A DNA stretch of 64,000 nucleotides from Podocnemis expansa. Lineage: Eukaryota > Chordata > Testudines > Podocnemididae. The first letter of the stretch is position 1. Every line of letters begins with the position of its first letter. The stretch lies in NCBI GenBank assembly GCA_007922195.1, contig ML681990.1:39507557-39571556 (forward strand), written 5' to 3'. The notes under the pieces were generated by a model. The model worked only from the letters and a program-made list of their open reading frames with translations. It had not been told where the DNA came from and did not search any database. Shown piece after piece: positions 11,917 through 23,799 of this stretch. The position numbers were made by a program, and so were the translations under genes.

Positions 11917-12094
11917 CAATTTCCAAAGGCAGCCGTGTTAGTCCAGTCCAACAAAAAAAACAAGGAGTCATGTGGCATTTAAAGACTAACATTTATTTTT
12001 ACATGAGCTTAACTCTCCCACAAAAGCTCATGTGAAAAATAAATCTGTTAGTCTTTAAGTGCCATATGACTCCTTGTTTGTATGTTTTTTCCTG
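11917..12094. repeat. Foldback-family repeat (copy 3)
   Basis: Near-complete palindrome: left outer end TTCCAAAGGCAGCCGTGTTAG, then arm CAAGGAGTCATGTGGCAT...AGACTAACA, and right arm GTTAGTCTTTAAGTGCCA...GACTCCTTG. TGAGTTGT at 11909-11916 and again at 12095-12102 looks like its target duplication. Confidence 0.75.
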
Positions 12095-12257
12095 TGAGTT
12101 GTTCACTTTTAGACTAGATGCCCAGGTACAGCAGTGTATGTACCAGTTGTGATTGCTTTGCAGGACCAGGTGGGATTGGCATCTTCAGTTCTTCCTATCT
12201 GAAGTGAATAATACAGTGACTCCAACAGCCTTTTCAGAACAAGCCGAACAGACATAG

Positions 12258-12717
12258 GCCCAGTCTACACTGCCAGGAAAATTCGATAGTAGTTGATGGG
12301 CATTATGCAAGCTACACAGAGTAGCTTACCTCAATCTCATAAGTGTCTTAACTCCCCTTCAGCATGGTGTCTTGACTGCGCTGTGCCACTTGAGAGAGTG
12401 GTTTTACTAAGTGGATTTCCAAATTGACTTAGTGTGTCTTGACTGACCTCTACAACAGTGGTTCCCAACATTTTCTTTGCCGTGGCACACCTTGCTACCT
12501 TTAATTTAATGTGAGGCACACCACCATATAGTTTCCAAATGCACTCATGAAGTATTCATGAGCCAATCCAGAGCTCTTTGAGTAGTTTTTCAAAAAAATT
12601 TTTTGCCACACCTGCTCAGACATGATGGCACACTGGTTGGGAAATGCTGCACTACATTAATCCAGAAAGATCAGTCTGAGGGTGACAACTACACTGCCAT
12701 TAGTGTAGACATGGCCA
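12258..12717. mobile_element. Non-autonomous DNA transposon with GGCC..CTACAC ends
   Basis: Ends GGCCCAGTCTACACT and AGTGTAGACATGGCC form inverted repeats about 430 bp apart. The ends match an abundant sauropsid family that I know only by sight. A 194-bp hAT MITE (12456-12649) is nested inside. I could not see a clear target duplication. Confidence 0.55.
12456..12649. mobile_element. hAT-type MITE (CAGTGGTTCCCAAC family)
   Basis: Starts CAGTGGTTCCCAAC and ends GGTTGGGAAATGCTG, with CTCTACAA and CACTACAT on either side (6 of 8). The interior (GGCACACC, TGAGCCAATCCAGA, GAGTAGTTTTTCAAAAA) matches the copy at 42327. Confidence 0.8.
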
Positions 12718-14616
12718 GAGTAAAAGGTCTGTAACATAGTCAAAAGTCTACTTGTATATCTGTCTCACTTTTAATTAAGCCCATCTTACTACAGATACCT
12801 TACCCCCTGGGGTCTGGTTTCACTGTAGCTTAAAACCCCTTCCTTCCTCTTTCAAGTGGAATCTTTTTAGGTCCAGCCAAGTTATCTCCTGAACCCGATT
12901 AAAGCAGTTTTGGTAGCTCACCAGGAGGTTAGAGAGCCCTCAAAGAGATTGGATTTTTGCCTTGTCTGAGTTGCTAATCATTGTCTGTTTTGCTGATTAT
13001 AGCTAAACCATCTTGAGTTAATCCCTTGTATATGGACAGAAAACATCACAGGAACAAATGTGACACAGTCATAAAATATTACACAACTCCCCTTCCTTCA
13101 CAGTAACACAAGTACCAGCTTAGGCAGTACAACTGTTCCTTGTGTGTTGCATCTACTTAACAGGAGCAAAAAATAGCTTTCTGTTCCTGCAGGAGCCAAT
13201 GCAGCTAAAAGAAAGTAAGCTAGATCCTATACCTCTTTGTGCATTAGCAGTAGTTTACTAGCTTTCAGCCATTTACATTTGTGCAAGCCATTGAAGGCAG
13301 TGAGTTTAAGAGGACAGATTTCGGCTTGTATAAACTTCTATTACTGGTTTCATGTATAAGAAGGAAAGAATCTAACTAGTCTCCCCGTTTTTTTTGTTTT
13401 TTTTTTTTTATAGATGGCAATTGGGAGAATAAAAACATCTTTTTACTTCTAAACTGAGCAGATTTATGTAAATAAATGAAATGATACTATTAAACCCCAC
13501 ATTGCCTTTTTCAGGAGTACTTTACAGGGTAGAACCTCACTCAGAGCAAGCTCTGCAATAGAGAAGACAACTGACACAAACTGAATAGAGGCTGGAATTC
13601 TCTTACTCATTTATTTAATTATTTGCAGTTTAGAGAGAATAAAAGTTTATTGGTACCTGGACATATTAGTATGGTGAATCTGGGTAGATTAAATCAACAA
13701 GGCAGTGGTGATTGGTAGACAAATAAAATGAAGAGTATGGTGGTTCGGAAATGGAGGACCGAACAAGTGACAGGAGATACCAGAGTATTAGGGATACTAA
13801 GTAACTTCAGCAGGTGTTTTGGAGAGGTACTCTTGTTTATGGACACTGTGCTCCAGTACATATTAACCACCTAGGAGGCCTGCATTTAAAAGTTGGTGGT
13901 GCAGAGCACCAACCTGTGTGAAAAAATTTTAATTAACTCTGTATTTACTTAAAGGTATTTTTATGGTGCTAACCACCACAGTATCTGTCAAAGCAAATCA
14001 ACGTATAGTCAAATCAGAAAGCACTATACACTGGAAAGATTTTTTACAGTAGTTTTGAAGTTAAGATTTTGTAAGGTGTGTCATTGTAAGGTTTTTAGTG
14101 AGAAGTTTTGCATGTTAAGTGGTAGGAGAAAACATGCTCAACAGTAACATAATTAGAGTTTACTAAATAGACATTTTGGCATAACATTCACACTTGCATA
14201 ATATTCATACACTTCTTGTGTGTGAATAATTCAGAACTGGAAGTGCTATACAAATTATATGAATAAAAAATACTGTATAACAGTGTAAATGAAGTATTAG
14301 AAGTAACGCTAAAAAACACCAGTTGAGTTGGACTGTAGTGAAACAAGTGTTTAAAAAGGAACAAGAAGCTGCCTCATCTGTTCTAGCTGATAAAAGTTCA
14401 AAGTTAATTTTGCTTTTCATGCTTGTCTTCATAAGATAGTATGTATAGTTATAATGAAACATGATTTAGTGGTACATGGTTTAAAACTAAGGTTTAGTAA
14501 TGCTCACAAAAATACCATGGCAAGTCAAGCATGAGAAATATTAAAATGCTTGAATAAAAATTGAGGATTGTGGTTATAAAATGTTATGATTTAAATAAGA
14601 TTCATGTTTTATTTAG
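12718..14616. other. ERBIN intron, nothing recognised
   Basis: AT-rich, with a T-run near 13390-13410. No exon or named repeat seen. Confidence 0.5.
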
Positions 14617-14826
14617 ATACCTTTGACAAATGGGCAGATGTGCCAGCCTCCCAGGCCTCAGGCAAACTATAGTCAAGTCTATCATACCCCTCCCCAAGCA
14701 TCTGTGGCAAGACATCCCTCTAGAGAGCAATTAATTGATTATCTGATGCTGAAAGTTGCCCACCAGCCTCCTTATGCTCAGCCCCAGTGTTCTGCCAGGC
14801 AAGGCCATGAGATGCCAAAGCAAGAG
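14617..14826 (+). CDS. ERBIN: ERBIN coding exon, fourth from the end
   Basis: Seventy codons, phase 0 at both ends, from ATA CCT TTG after TTTATTTAG to CAA GAG before the donor GTAAGG. It contains GQMCQPPRPQ, QASVARHPSREQLIDYL and LKVAHQPPY, the conserved stretch immediately N-terminal to the ERBIN PDZ domain. The REQLIDYLMLK part is the only clearly amphipathic, helix-like segment in the linker. Length is a multiple of three, so skipping would also be in frame. The neighbouring introns are 3.7 kb upstream and 4.7 kb downstream; both hold repeats but none touches the splice sites. Confidence 0.93.
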
Positions 14827-15780
14827 GTAAGGACAAAAATTGCGTTAATTAAAGACAACAGGAGCTTTTTAATACGTTTGAATATGTGATTTCTGTCTGT
14901 TGGTAGCCATAAGTGCAAAACGGTATTTTTACTGTTCGTACTTCTAAATGGGTGATGACAGAAACCCTTTAGGAATTTCAAACCAGCAAACAAGAGCTCC
15001 CTAGTGTTCAGTCTTACCACTTTTAAAAGAAAAATGGTTGTCTGAAATCATACATTCAGTTTGAATTTGATCTGTTTTGTTCCCTTTCTTCTGATGTGGA
15101 TATTATATAGATAAATGAACATATTAAATACTTTTATCAGAGGTTATTGAAGATTTTAGTTAGTGTGTTTCTGCCAGGACTTGAATTGCATCTCTCTTCA
15201 ACTAACTGATTTTCCTTGGTCCATCATGCTTCTACAATAACTGAAGTATACAAAAATACTACTAAAACAAAAAATACACAATTGATCCAAAATCATCTAG
15301 ATTAGTAATACTCATTAAGAGTAAAATAACCAAGACGTATTATAGCACCAAAGCCTGGGGTAGAAAAAAGTTACATTTGTAGCAAACCCAGAAAACCAAT
15401 AAACTTGGGTTCTGACAGTCCAAGGCAGGGAAGTAAGTTCCAGAACTAAAGACTGGACCAATCATAGAGGGCCACCATCTTTCCACCAACCCCCTTCTTT
15501 TAAAACAGGAGCTGTTAATTCAGTTGTCTTGAATTAGCCCAGTTATCTCAACTGCAGTTGTTTTGTAATGCTCACACATGAACCTGTGATGCTTAAAAGA
15601 TTGCTTTTGGATTTGGACTTTGACAAATTCAGCATGGTAAGCATGGAGATATTGCTTTTGGAGACTGAAAATAGGAGGGAACTATAAAGTTTTTGGCTAC
15701 AGAACTGAAGTATCTGGCTATTATAGACCTCTTGTTCATATTTACTAAGTACGGACTTCACAGTGTGCACTGGCAGCAGT
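14827..15780. other. ERBIN intron, nothing recognised
   Basis: AT-rich intron sequence. The last 200 bp may already belong to the Gypsy remnant that follows. Confidence 0.45.
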
Positions 15781-15788
15781 GATCTAGA

Positions 15789-16285
15789 GTGCTTCCTTAC
15801 AAAGTGCAACCCAGAAACGACACTTCTGGAAATGAAATCACAGACTGCCTGAACACATATTCACAGTTTACCATGAACCTGGAAAGCAGAATGTGGTGTG
15901 GGTGCCCTCAGCTAGGTAAGGGCAGAGAGAATAGATTCAGATTTATCTTGAGGATGTCTGGCAAGAACAGTAGCAGGTCCCTGAATTACTTTTGGTGCAC
16001 CAACGTATCTGTTGAAGGATACCAAGTCTCAGGAGGTTCGGTACAGTTCAGGAAAGATTATCTGTTGATCTGGATATCAGCCTTTGGGTATAAGGATAAC
16101 AGGATTGTCTTGCCAGCAGGCTTACAGAGAACAGTACTAGAGCATCTTCATGATAATGAAGCAGCAGATATCTGGGATATGAAAAGACACTGGAGCAAGG
16201 TATCTGACAGGGGTTTTGGCTGGGCCTAGCTGCAGATAACTGGGTTCTTGCCTGTTTTACCTTTCAAGAAAGGAAAATGCTAGTC
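15789..16285 (+). pseudogene. Ty3/Gypsy-type pol fossil (integrase zinc-binding region)
   Basis: An open frame of 146 codons ends GYKDNRIVLPAGLQRTVLE, then HLHDNEAAD and DMKRHWSKVSDR. The pattern (LPxxLxxxVLxxLHDxxxxGHLGxxRTxxKxxxRFxW) is the start of the HHCC zinc-binding domain of retroelement integrases. Immediately after the stop, another frame gives WVLACFTFQERK, the place of the two cysteines. The second His block (GHLG) is corrupted and the frame shifts. Upstream part (MWCGCPQLGKG...) is not recognised. Retroviral-type integrases share this domain, so the Gypsy call is the likelier of two options. Confidence 0.45.
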
Positions 16286-16436
16286 AGGAGAAGTAAAACG
16301 TCTTTAGGGGAAAGTCCTCAACCTTGGAAGTTATACAGATTTACTTGAAAGGACTGTTACCAGAAACACCAGCTGAAAGCAGGTATTTGCTGCTAATGCA
16401 TGGCTCTGTCTGTGTATGATGACACAACCACTAAAT

Positions 16437-16633
16437 CAGGGGTGTCAAACATGCAGCCCATGATTATACTTTGTGGGACACGCTCTCCCTAACAGAGTGT
16501 GTTGTGTCACACACACAGCACTCCGTGATGCTATGAGAGTGCCCTAGTATTTTGATTTATGCTATGTACAGCCCACTTGAAGTAAATTTAAGTCAAATCT
16601 GGCCCACGACAGCGACTGAGTTTGACACCCCTG
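16437..16633. mobile_element. hAT-type MITE (CAGGGGTGTCAAAC family)
   Basis: 197 bp, perfect 14-bp inverted ends CAGGGGTGTCAAAC and GTTTGACACCCCTG, flanked by CACTAAAT and CACTAAAG (7 of 8). Related to the copy at 2652. Confidence 0.9.
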
Positions 16634-16907
16634 CACTAAAGGATGAAATAGTTAAGTGTGCACTGATGAAATGAATATCATTGCAGTTTGGCCCATCAAG
16701 TTTCATCTCCAGTTATCAAGGAAAAGAATTTGAGTCACTGTTGCTATCCAAGTTTTGCTGACAGCTCCAGATAACCAAGGCATGAAGACCTATGTTATCC
16801 TCCTTATGAGTAATAGGAGAGTACAGAGAACAAACCACACCACTGGTTCCATGCTTAGTCTCCCTGGCCTTCAGTGACTAAGAGTCTAAGATACTAGACA
16901 CTGTTTT

Positions 16908-17855
16908 ACTCCTGCAGGAATTCTGGGCCACTGTGCAAGTACAGAATTAATATCCACTCCAGACTCCCCCCTCCCCAGCCTAGCAGAATAATTGATTCTG
17001 GTAGGGAAGCAAAGGGAAACTGAGGGGGCACGCTGCATTTACGCCTTTTCCCTGGGTGTTGTGGTTGATGTGGCACCAGAAGATTATGGGGGGCACAGGC
17101 TGCCTTCCTCAGTGCCCTGCCTGCAGGGCTAGATATGGAGATGCACAGGATAAGGGGACAGATAGACTGGGGCATGTGGGATGCTGTGGTGGGGGTCCTG
17201 AGAGACTAGGGTTCAGAAGGGCTAGTGGGGGAAGACAGTTGGGACAAGGGCACAGGAGTTAGTTGGGGTTACATTGAGCTAGGGACTGAATGGGAGAGGG
17301 TGCTCAGGGGCACATGAGGACTTATGCAGATGTGGCTGGTTGAGTGGGGTACAGGAACACACTGAGACAGGAGCAGATGTGTGAAAGGCTAGGGATCAGC
17401 CAGGGTCTGCACTGAGGAGGCACCTCAACTCCCTAACAATCCCTCCCCTCCAAAAACACCTATTTATACATCTCCCACCTACTTCCAACAAATCTCCAGA
17501 TTCACTCCCAGACTCCTTCCCAGCAATTAGTTTCCTCTCCATCAGCTATCCTCTTAACATCTGAGCGCCCCGCCGCCACCACTACCAACTGCACTGGTTC
17601 TGAAGGGTGCAGGACATACTTTTGTGTATTGTAGTTCAGTATTCAAAATTTTATATTAACATGCCTAATCAGGAATCTGTTTTTCAACAGACAATTTTTT
17701 TGTTGTCTGCAGCATTACGTGCTTACTTGCTGATGGGTCTTTTGAAATAAATTACCAAAGTAATTGAAACTAATATGATTGTTTTGACAAATAAAACATG
17801 CAAAATTTAGCAGGATTTTTAATTTTTTTGGTGCAGAATTCTCCCGGAATATCTT
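16908..17855. mobile_element. Non-autonomous DNA transposon with CTGCAGGAATTCTG ends
   Basis: Left end CTCCTGCAGGAATTCTGGGC and right end GGTGCAGAATTCTCCCGGAA are inverted repeats about 950 bp apart. The right 170 bp (AATAAATTACCAAAGTAATTGAAAC..) is AT-rich and matches a repeat I recall from turtle and crocodilian DNA. The middle (about 17040-17580) is G-rich then C-rich low-complexity DNA. Target duplication not identified. Confidence 0.5.
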
Positions 17856-17859
17856 TTTT

Positions 17860-19552
17860 TGTCATCTTTGCATACAAGACTAGCCAGCAGTCAGCTATCC
17901 ATTGCTCTACTGATGAGATTATTTTTGAACACTATAAGCAGTTGTCTTTATGAAGTTACTTTCAGGCAGCAAAAACCTGCAAGACCCTCTACATCTACAG
18001 TGATGGGTGATGCAATGGTCTTTTATTGGTGGCTTGAAGGCAACATTCCAAAAGATGGTGGAATAGATGAGCTGTTGTAAACAAGCACACCAGGCCCATG
18101 ATGCCAGGGGAGAAAAAAATTGTGCCTGTTCCTGAAGGAGAGGTCTTGCTACCAGACTGGAAGAGGCATCTAGGAAAATGACAGGACCGCCAACAGTTGT
18201 AATATTCACTTATAGAAATCAAAGGATTTACTGGAACTCTGAAAATAACAACTCCCACACACAGAGACAGGATTTAGCTTTTTCCTGGTCACTTCCTCCC
18301 CCCTTGAACAAAGACCACACAGCATCAAAACAAAAAACAGCTTAACACCAAGAAAAAGATAAAGCATGACATTACGGGAAGTGCTGTGGGCCCTAATCAC
18401 TGCAGTGTATAATAGGAGAGGAAAAGAGGTGTAGGTGTTATTCTGTCTTACTAGGCAGTCCCTGACTATAGCCATACTGCAGGAAAATCACATGCTAGTT
18501 CAGAGGCTCCTGATTTCTGTAGCTGCTTTCCTATCTCCTGCTGTTACTGGGGGGATCAAGGAAAATTATGTGGAGGAGGTTCTGTATACCATATTTTTGT
18601 AGTTAGTGTCTTGGACAACCGCTCTAGGAGATGAACTCATAGGATCCCTTGGAGACTTGAACTGTGGAGTCCCTTCCTAAAGCATAGCTCCAACCTGCTT
18701 ACAGCCATAAATATATGGCAAGAGCACAAGGCAATATTTTGGATAAAGTGTTGGTTAGGCAGTTGTTATTCTAGTCACTTTTGATCATGAAAACATGGGT
18801 GAGAACCACACTTGGACCACAGAGGTGGTGTCTAGTGTAAATTGTGGAGACTGAGAATAATGGGAGCATGTGAGAATGAGGGGAGCCAGTAAGCAAGAAG
18901 AAAGCTGGGATTAATTATGGGAAATCTGAGAGAGAGCCATTATGGGGGCATTCATTTGGATGAACCAGAAAGAAAGAAGGGAGTAAAGCTTACTTAAATG
19001 AGGTAATGCCTATTTGCCAAGTGTGTAAATTAAGGTGTTAAATCATTTGCATAATATCAACATATTTCTAGATTTACAGCCTTCAGAATTATGCTGTAGT
19101 CCAACTAAACTAATACACCATAAAACTTGTCTGTTATGGCAGCTATGTCTTATATTTTAACATGCTTTTACCGTATTTGAGATACAATTATTTCTTTTGA
19201 ACTGCAGAGTAGGCTCTTAGATACATTTGTTTTTGTTAATTTAAAGGCTGCTTAGTAGTAATTGAATGAAAGCAAGCATCTGCATGAATTTTATTAAGAG
19301 CTGTTAGATGGTATTTGCGGGGGGAGGTATATTGTATGTCTTACCATATTCAAAACTTCCTTGTATTAATATTAAAAACAGTTAGAGGAAAAATGTTGAT
19401 GGAAGTCAACAGTTTGTCAGTGTCAGTCTTTTTATTGTTTGGTCATGATTCCAATTTTAGTAGATAATTTGATACAAGTGATTCAGTATTTTATAGTGTG
19501 TGTATTTCTGTGGATCTGAGTTTTCAGTGCAGTTCTTTTTACTTTTTGTTAG
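17860..19552. other. ERBIN intron, nothing recognised
   Basis: Unique-looking intron sequence up to the PDZ exon. Short ORFs on both strands at 17860-18480 lack any recognisable motif. Confidence 0.5.
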
Positions 19553-19645
19553 ATTCGAGTGAGAATTGAAAAAGATCCAGAGCTAGGATTTAGTATATCG
19601 GGAGGTGTTGGCGGTAGAGGAAACCCTTTCAGGCCAGATGATGAT
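19553..19645 (+). CDS. ERBIN: ERBIN coding exon, start of the PDZ domain
   Basis: Thirty-one codons, starting ATT CGA GTG AGA and ending GAT GAT GAT before GTGAGT. It encodes strand A, the carboxylate-binding loop and strand B of the PDZ domain. ELGFSISGG contains the LGF version of the GLGF loop that holds the C-terminal carboxylate of ligands, followed by the [14 protein letters not shown] loop typical of ERBIN and its relatives densin-180 and Scribble. Phase 0 at both ends. About 160 bp downstream lies the 3' end of an antisense CR1 copy, so the exon sits close to repeat DNA but is intact. Confidence 0.95.
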
Positions 19646-19803
19646 GTGAGTATTTCGTATATGTGCACCTCTTTTAAATGTTTTTCTATTGGTTTTTTTC
19701 TCTCCTCCCTTTAAAACTACTCTTAAAATAGCTTTATTCTAAATGCTGCACTTTTTGGCACATAATCACATCCTTGGTTCATGAAGCAGAATCTCATACA
19801 AAC

Positions 19804-21165
19804 TTCATAGAATCATAAGGTTGGAAGGGACCTTATGAGTTCATCTAGTCCAACCCTGTGCTAAAAGAAGGACTACTTCCACTAAATCATCCCATCCAGG
19901 GTTTTGTCTAACCGGGCCTTAAGTGCTTCCAAAGATGGAGATTCCCCCACCTCCCTAGATAACCCATTCCAATGCTTCACCACCCTCCTAGTGAGAGAGA
20001 TTTTCCTAATAGCCAGCCTCGACTTCCCCAGCTGCAACTTGAAACCATTCCTCTTTGTTCTGTCCTCTGTTACTACTGAGAGCTGCCTAGCTCCCTTCTC
20101 TTTGGAGCATCCCTTCAAGTAGTTGAACATTGCTATCAAATCCCCCTCAGTCTTCTTTTCTGCAGACTAAATAAGCCTTGTTCCTTCAGTCTCTTTTCGT
20201 AAGTCATGTGTCCCAATCCCCTAATCATTTTCTTTGCCCTCTGTTGGACTCTTTCTAATTTGTCAATATCCTTTCTCAGGGGTTAAAGTATAATTTGGTG
20301 GGCCCCAGAACCCTCCAGCATGGGTGGGCCCCCAGTACCTGTTCCCAGAATCCAACCCCAACCCCACACACGTGCACACACACAGCTACCCCAAAAGCCC
20401 TCCTCTGCTGTTTGCGAGCTGGCTGACCAGCTGGAAGTTGCTTCCAGCCACAAGCTGTTCTGCCCTGCAGGGGGGAGATTCACAAACTCCCACCCTGCTG
20501 CAGCTCTCTGGCGGTTGGGCTTAAGGTGGGCAGGATTTAAGGTGGAACCACTAGAATGCTGTGTTCTGGCTGCTTGTGCTGTTTTTAGGCAGCCCCCAGA
20601 ACACAGCGTTCTGATGTGTTCCTCTATTTTTAGGGGCCCCAGAATGCTACCAGCCTAAAAATAGGGGGCCCCAGCACTACATTCCAGTGCTTTTCCCCTT
20701 ACTTTAATCCCTCTCCTTTCTGTAGTGCAGAGCCCAAAACTGGACATAGTATTCCAGATGTGGCATCACCAGTGCCAACTAGAGAGGAATAATCACATCC
20801 CTTGACAGAAGCACCTCTGGCCTGGAAAAAGACCCAGGCCTCAGGCGCTTTAAGTGCGCCACTGTGGCAGACCTGGGACTCTGACTCTGGGACCTGGGGC
20901 TTGAGCCCCGTAAGCCTGGCGCCAGCAGCGCCCCTGTCCCTCAAGCTACTGGCAGTGCTCCTATTGGTACAGCCCAATATGCTGTTGGTCTCTTTGGCAA
21001 CAAGAGCACATTGTTGACTCATACCCAGCTTCCCATTCACCATAACCCCCAGGTCCTTTTCTACAGAGCTGCTACTTAACAGATTGGTCCCCAGCCTGTA
21101 GCAGTACATGGGATTTTTCTGTCCTAAGTGCAGGACTTTGCACTTATCCTTTTTAATTGCAACTC
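19804..21165 (-). mobile_element. CR1 LINE, 3' part, antisense
   Basis: On the minus strand: the end of ORF2 (about 21130-20990; CKVLHLGQKNPMY, then EKDLGVMV), the 3'UTR and the typical 3' end, visible on the + strand as TCATAGAATCATAAGGTTGG followed by AAGGGACC. 5'-truncated as usual for CR1. Interrupted by a 437-bp hAT element at 20277-20713. The ORF2 part has a frameshift after the KETNSILGC block. Confidence 0.92.
20277..20713. mobile_element. hAT-type element (CAGGGGTTAAAGTA family), copy A1
   Basis: 437 bp inserted into the CR1 copy. Ends CAGGGGTTAAAGTA and TACTTTAATCCCTC are inverted repeats with an exact 8-bp duplication TCCTTTCT at 20269-20276 and 20714-20721. Removing it restores a continuous CR1. 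The right part holds an internal palindrome around GGGGCCCCAG / CTGGGGCC. Confidence 0.88.
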
Positions 21166-21179
21166 TACCCACTTAGAGC

Positions 21180-22152
21180 AAAACAATACTAAGCATTTAG
21201 ATAGTCAGTCATCTTCAAAGCTCTAAGATTTATTCAATGACAGAACTGAAGATGGAAGGTTATGACCTGTCTACAGGTATGGAGTCAGTAACGAGTAGGA
21301 TTAGAACTTGGGTTCTGTCTTTCCCAATCCTCTGGTCTGCACTGTTATTCCAAATAGAATTGACAGGAACAAAGAAGTTATCTCCAGTATTTTTCCCTCC
21401 AAAGTATTGTCATTTCCCAGCCAAATAGCAGATAGAATTAACCTCTCCATTACCATGCCCCTGCCCCTCCACTAGTGTTTGCCTCTGAGTGCTCCTACCA
21501 GTATGTTCTGTGTGGCTTGAAGTTTCGTTTCTTTTAAACAGTTCAAAGCTAGAGTTGTTGATCATCATTACTTTATGGTTATAAGGGAGGCTAGCTTACA
21601 GAAGTAAGAAGTCAAGAATGGAAGGTGAGATTTGCACTAAAACTGCTGTTTGTGTTGGAGGGAGGCTATGAAATTTGAGGTAACAAGGGATGAAAATAGT
21701 TTGGCCATGTCATGGTAATTAAAGATGGCAGTGGGGAGAATCTGGTTTGGGCAGATGGTAGAACATTATAAACATAAAGTGTTATAGACAAAATAACTGA
21801 GTTCAAAATTATGGCATCTCTTAAATAAAGGGAAAAGGATAAGGCTTGCAGTCTTCACATCCCATGTTGATAATACATTTTGACACAATAAAAATAGAGA
21901 GACTTATTTAAAATTCAGATGGAGAGACATGTTTCCTTTGTTATTCCATTTAATACAATTCTGCTGTCTTTAACTTCTGAAAAGATTGCAATAATAGAAG
22001 TTAATAAACCTAATAATTTCATTATTTCATAGCTTCACTTGTTTAGTGTGGGAAAATGAAAGAATGTCTTAAGTTTAGTGGCTTGAAGATGCTTTAGTAT
22101 CTATGAAATAAGATGAGTGAAAATTCTTTTTTTCCTGTATTTGTTTCTACAG
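21180..22152. other. ERBIN intron, nothing recognised
   Basis: AT-rich intron sequence between the CR1 copy and the central PDZ exon. Confidence 0.55.
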
Positions 22153-22227
22153 GGTATATTTGTAACAAGGGTGCAGCCTGAAGGACCAGCATCTAAACTG
22201 TTGCAGCCTGGAGACAAAATAATTCAG
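22153..22227 (+). CDS. ERBIN: ERBIN coding exon, middle of the PDZ domain
   Basis: Twenty-five codons between TTTCTACAG and the donor GTACTC, phase 0 at both ends. They read [20 protein letters not shown] and continue DKIIQ. This is the central PDZ core: strand C, helix A (GPASK) and the LQPGDKII turn that nearly all PDZ domains share. It cannot be skipped without destroying the fold. A 2-kb hAT-like insertion begins only 64 bp downstream of the donor (22292), yet the splice signals are untouched. Confidence 0.95.
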
Positions 22228-22799
22228 GTACTCTAGTTGTTATAAATCAGTTAAATAATTCTTTTTAATGTTCATACTCCTTGTTTGCATGCAGGAGTTA
22301 GTCAGCAGGAGTGCACCAGAACGCTGTTCTGGGGCCCACAAATTTTAGGGGCCAATATTCCGGCACCCCTAAAAATAGAATAATGGGGCAGAACACACTG
22401 TGTTGGTGTATTCCCCCTTACTTTAACCCAGGGCTATAACTAGGGCAGGGAGACTGGGGCAAAGCCCCAGGCACCAAATTTTAGAGGGCTCCCAGCAGCT
22501 TGGAGGGAGTATTGGCCAGATGCCCTCTAAAATTCACCCTAGTTACAGCTCTGCATGGCGGGAACTGCAGGAGGCTGCTTTGCCAAGTGCCACTTCCTGA
22601 GTGGCTTCATCTGTGGGGCCACACTGGGCGTCATCATCTGTGGCCAGGCCATGCTGCAGCTCCTCTAGGACTGGATTGGCCCTGCACCAGTGGCCTTTGC
22701 ATCATGATAGTGGCTGCAGGGTAAGAACAGGGCCGGTGGGGAGCGCCTGTATCACTGCCTGCTGCTGTGACCTGCCAGCTGAGTGCCTCCGGCTGGGAA

Positions 22800-23220
22800 C
22801 CAACTCACCCACCCCATGTATCCCACCAGCTTCCTGCTCCCATCCCTGTCCCATGGATCCCCCCCCCATAGATCTCACCACCACCCCCCACTACCCCACA
22901 GATCCCCCCTGCCCCATGGATCTCATCAGCCCCCCACTGCTCCACCCCATACACCTTCCCACCAACTCCCTTCACACCATAGATTCCCACTCTGCCCCAT
23001 AGACCCCCACTAGCCATCCCCTACTGTCCCATCCTGCCTCGCCTTACAGACCCCACCTCACCCCAGGGGCCACCCCATCAACCCCCCCCGACCTGCCTGA
23101 TAAACCCCTCAGCAGCCCCCTCCCCTACTGTCTCTTCAGCTCACCACAGGGGCCACCCACCTTGCCCCATCATAGACCCCTACTTCATCCCAAGGGCCAG
23201 TGGACCCCCCCCCCCCCCCG
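22800..23220. repeat. C-rich degenerate tandem repeat
   Basis: Repeats of the type CCCCATAGATCCCACCAC and CCCCATGGATC. Open frames on both strands are a by-product (Pro/His/Ser-rich on +, Gly-rich on -). Ends in a C15-like run at about 23205-23219. Confidence 0.75.
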
Positions 23221-23272
23221 CCAGCCTCATAGATCCTGCCCAAGGGGACTTGGGGACACTGGCCGGCCAGGG

Positions 23273-23545
23273 AAAACAAGGAGTCCTGTGGCACTTTTAA
23301 GACTAACAGATTTATTTGTTGCATGGGCTTTCATAGGAGAAAATACCACTTCATCAGATGCTTTGATTTTCCGTTACAGTGTGACCTGATCCTATGACGT
23401 GCACTTCCTTGCATTTATTTTGCTCCCATTCTGTAAATTCCCTGATCTTCAAAGCATCTGATGAGGTGGGATTTTCTCCCATGAAACTTATGTGATAAAT
23501 AAATTTGTTAGTCTTCAAAAGTGCCACGAGACTCCTTGTTCATTT
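23273..23545 (+). repeat. Foldback-family repeat, long form complete (copy 4)
   Basis: Left arm ACAAGGAGTCCTGTGGCACT to TCATCAGATGCTTTGATTT, a middle TTACAGTGTGACCTGATCC, and right arm GCATCTGATGAGGTGGGATT to GACTCCTTGTT. It shows how the long form is built: both arms plus an internal 80-bp stretch. Confidence 0.75.
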
Positions 23546-23799
23546 TTACTTTCATTAACTGATACAGCAAGCCCAGCGGTATGGCAGACACATGATCCCT
23601 CCGCTCGCTCCACTCCCAGCCAGTGTGGCAGCCCCACACCATGCACTCTTCACTCACCACCGCCTCGCAATCAGTGCTGTTGGCCGCACTGCTGCTTCTA
23701 CTTGCCCTGCCACTTGGGGAGCCCAAGAGCGTGAAGGGGAAGCACAAGGCGCTGTGCCAGTGGGAGGTGGTGGTGGGTGTGGTGGGAATGGAGGGTCCA

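Noticed and set aside
15543..15809. An 88-codon minus-strand frame as a small gene
   Set aside because: No motif, no promoter or splice context, and it borders the Gypsy-type remnant.
20277..20713. A piggyBac-type element, suggested by TTAA near both ends
   Set aside because: The CR1 sequence around it shows an exact 8-bp duplication (TCCTTTCT) outside CAGGG-type ends, which fits hAT.
22783..23013. A His/Pro/Ser-rich protein
   Set aside because: The reading is a by-product of C-rich tandem repeats; the reverse strand is equally open as a Gly-rich frame.
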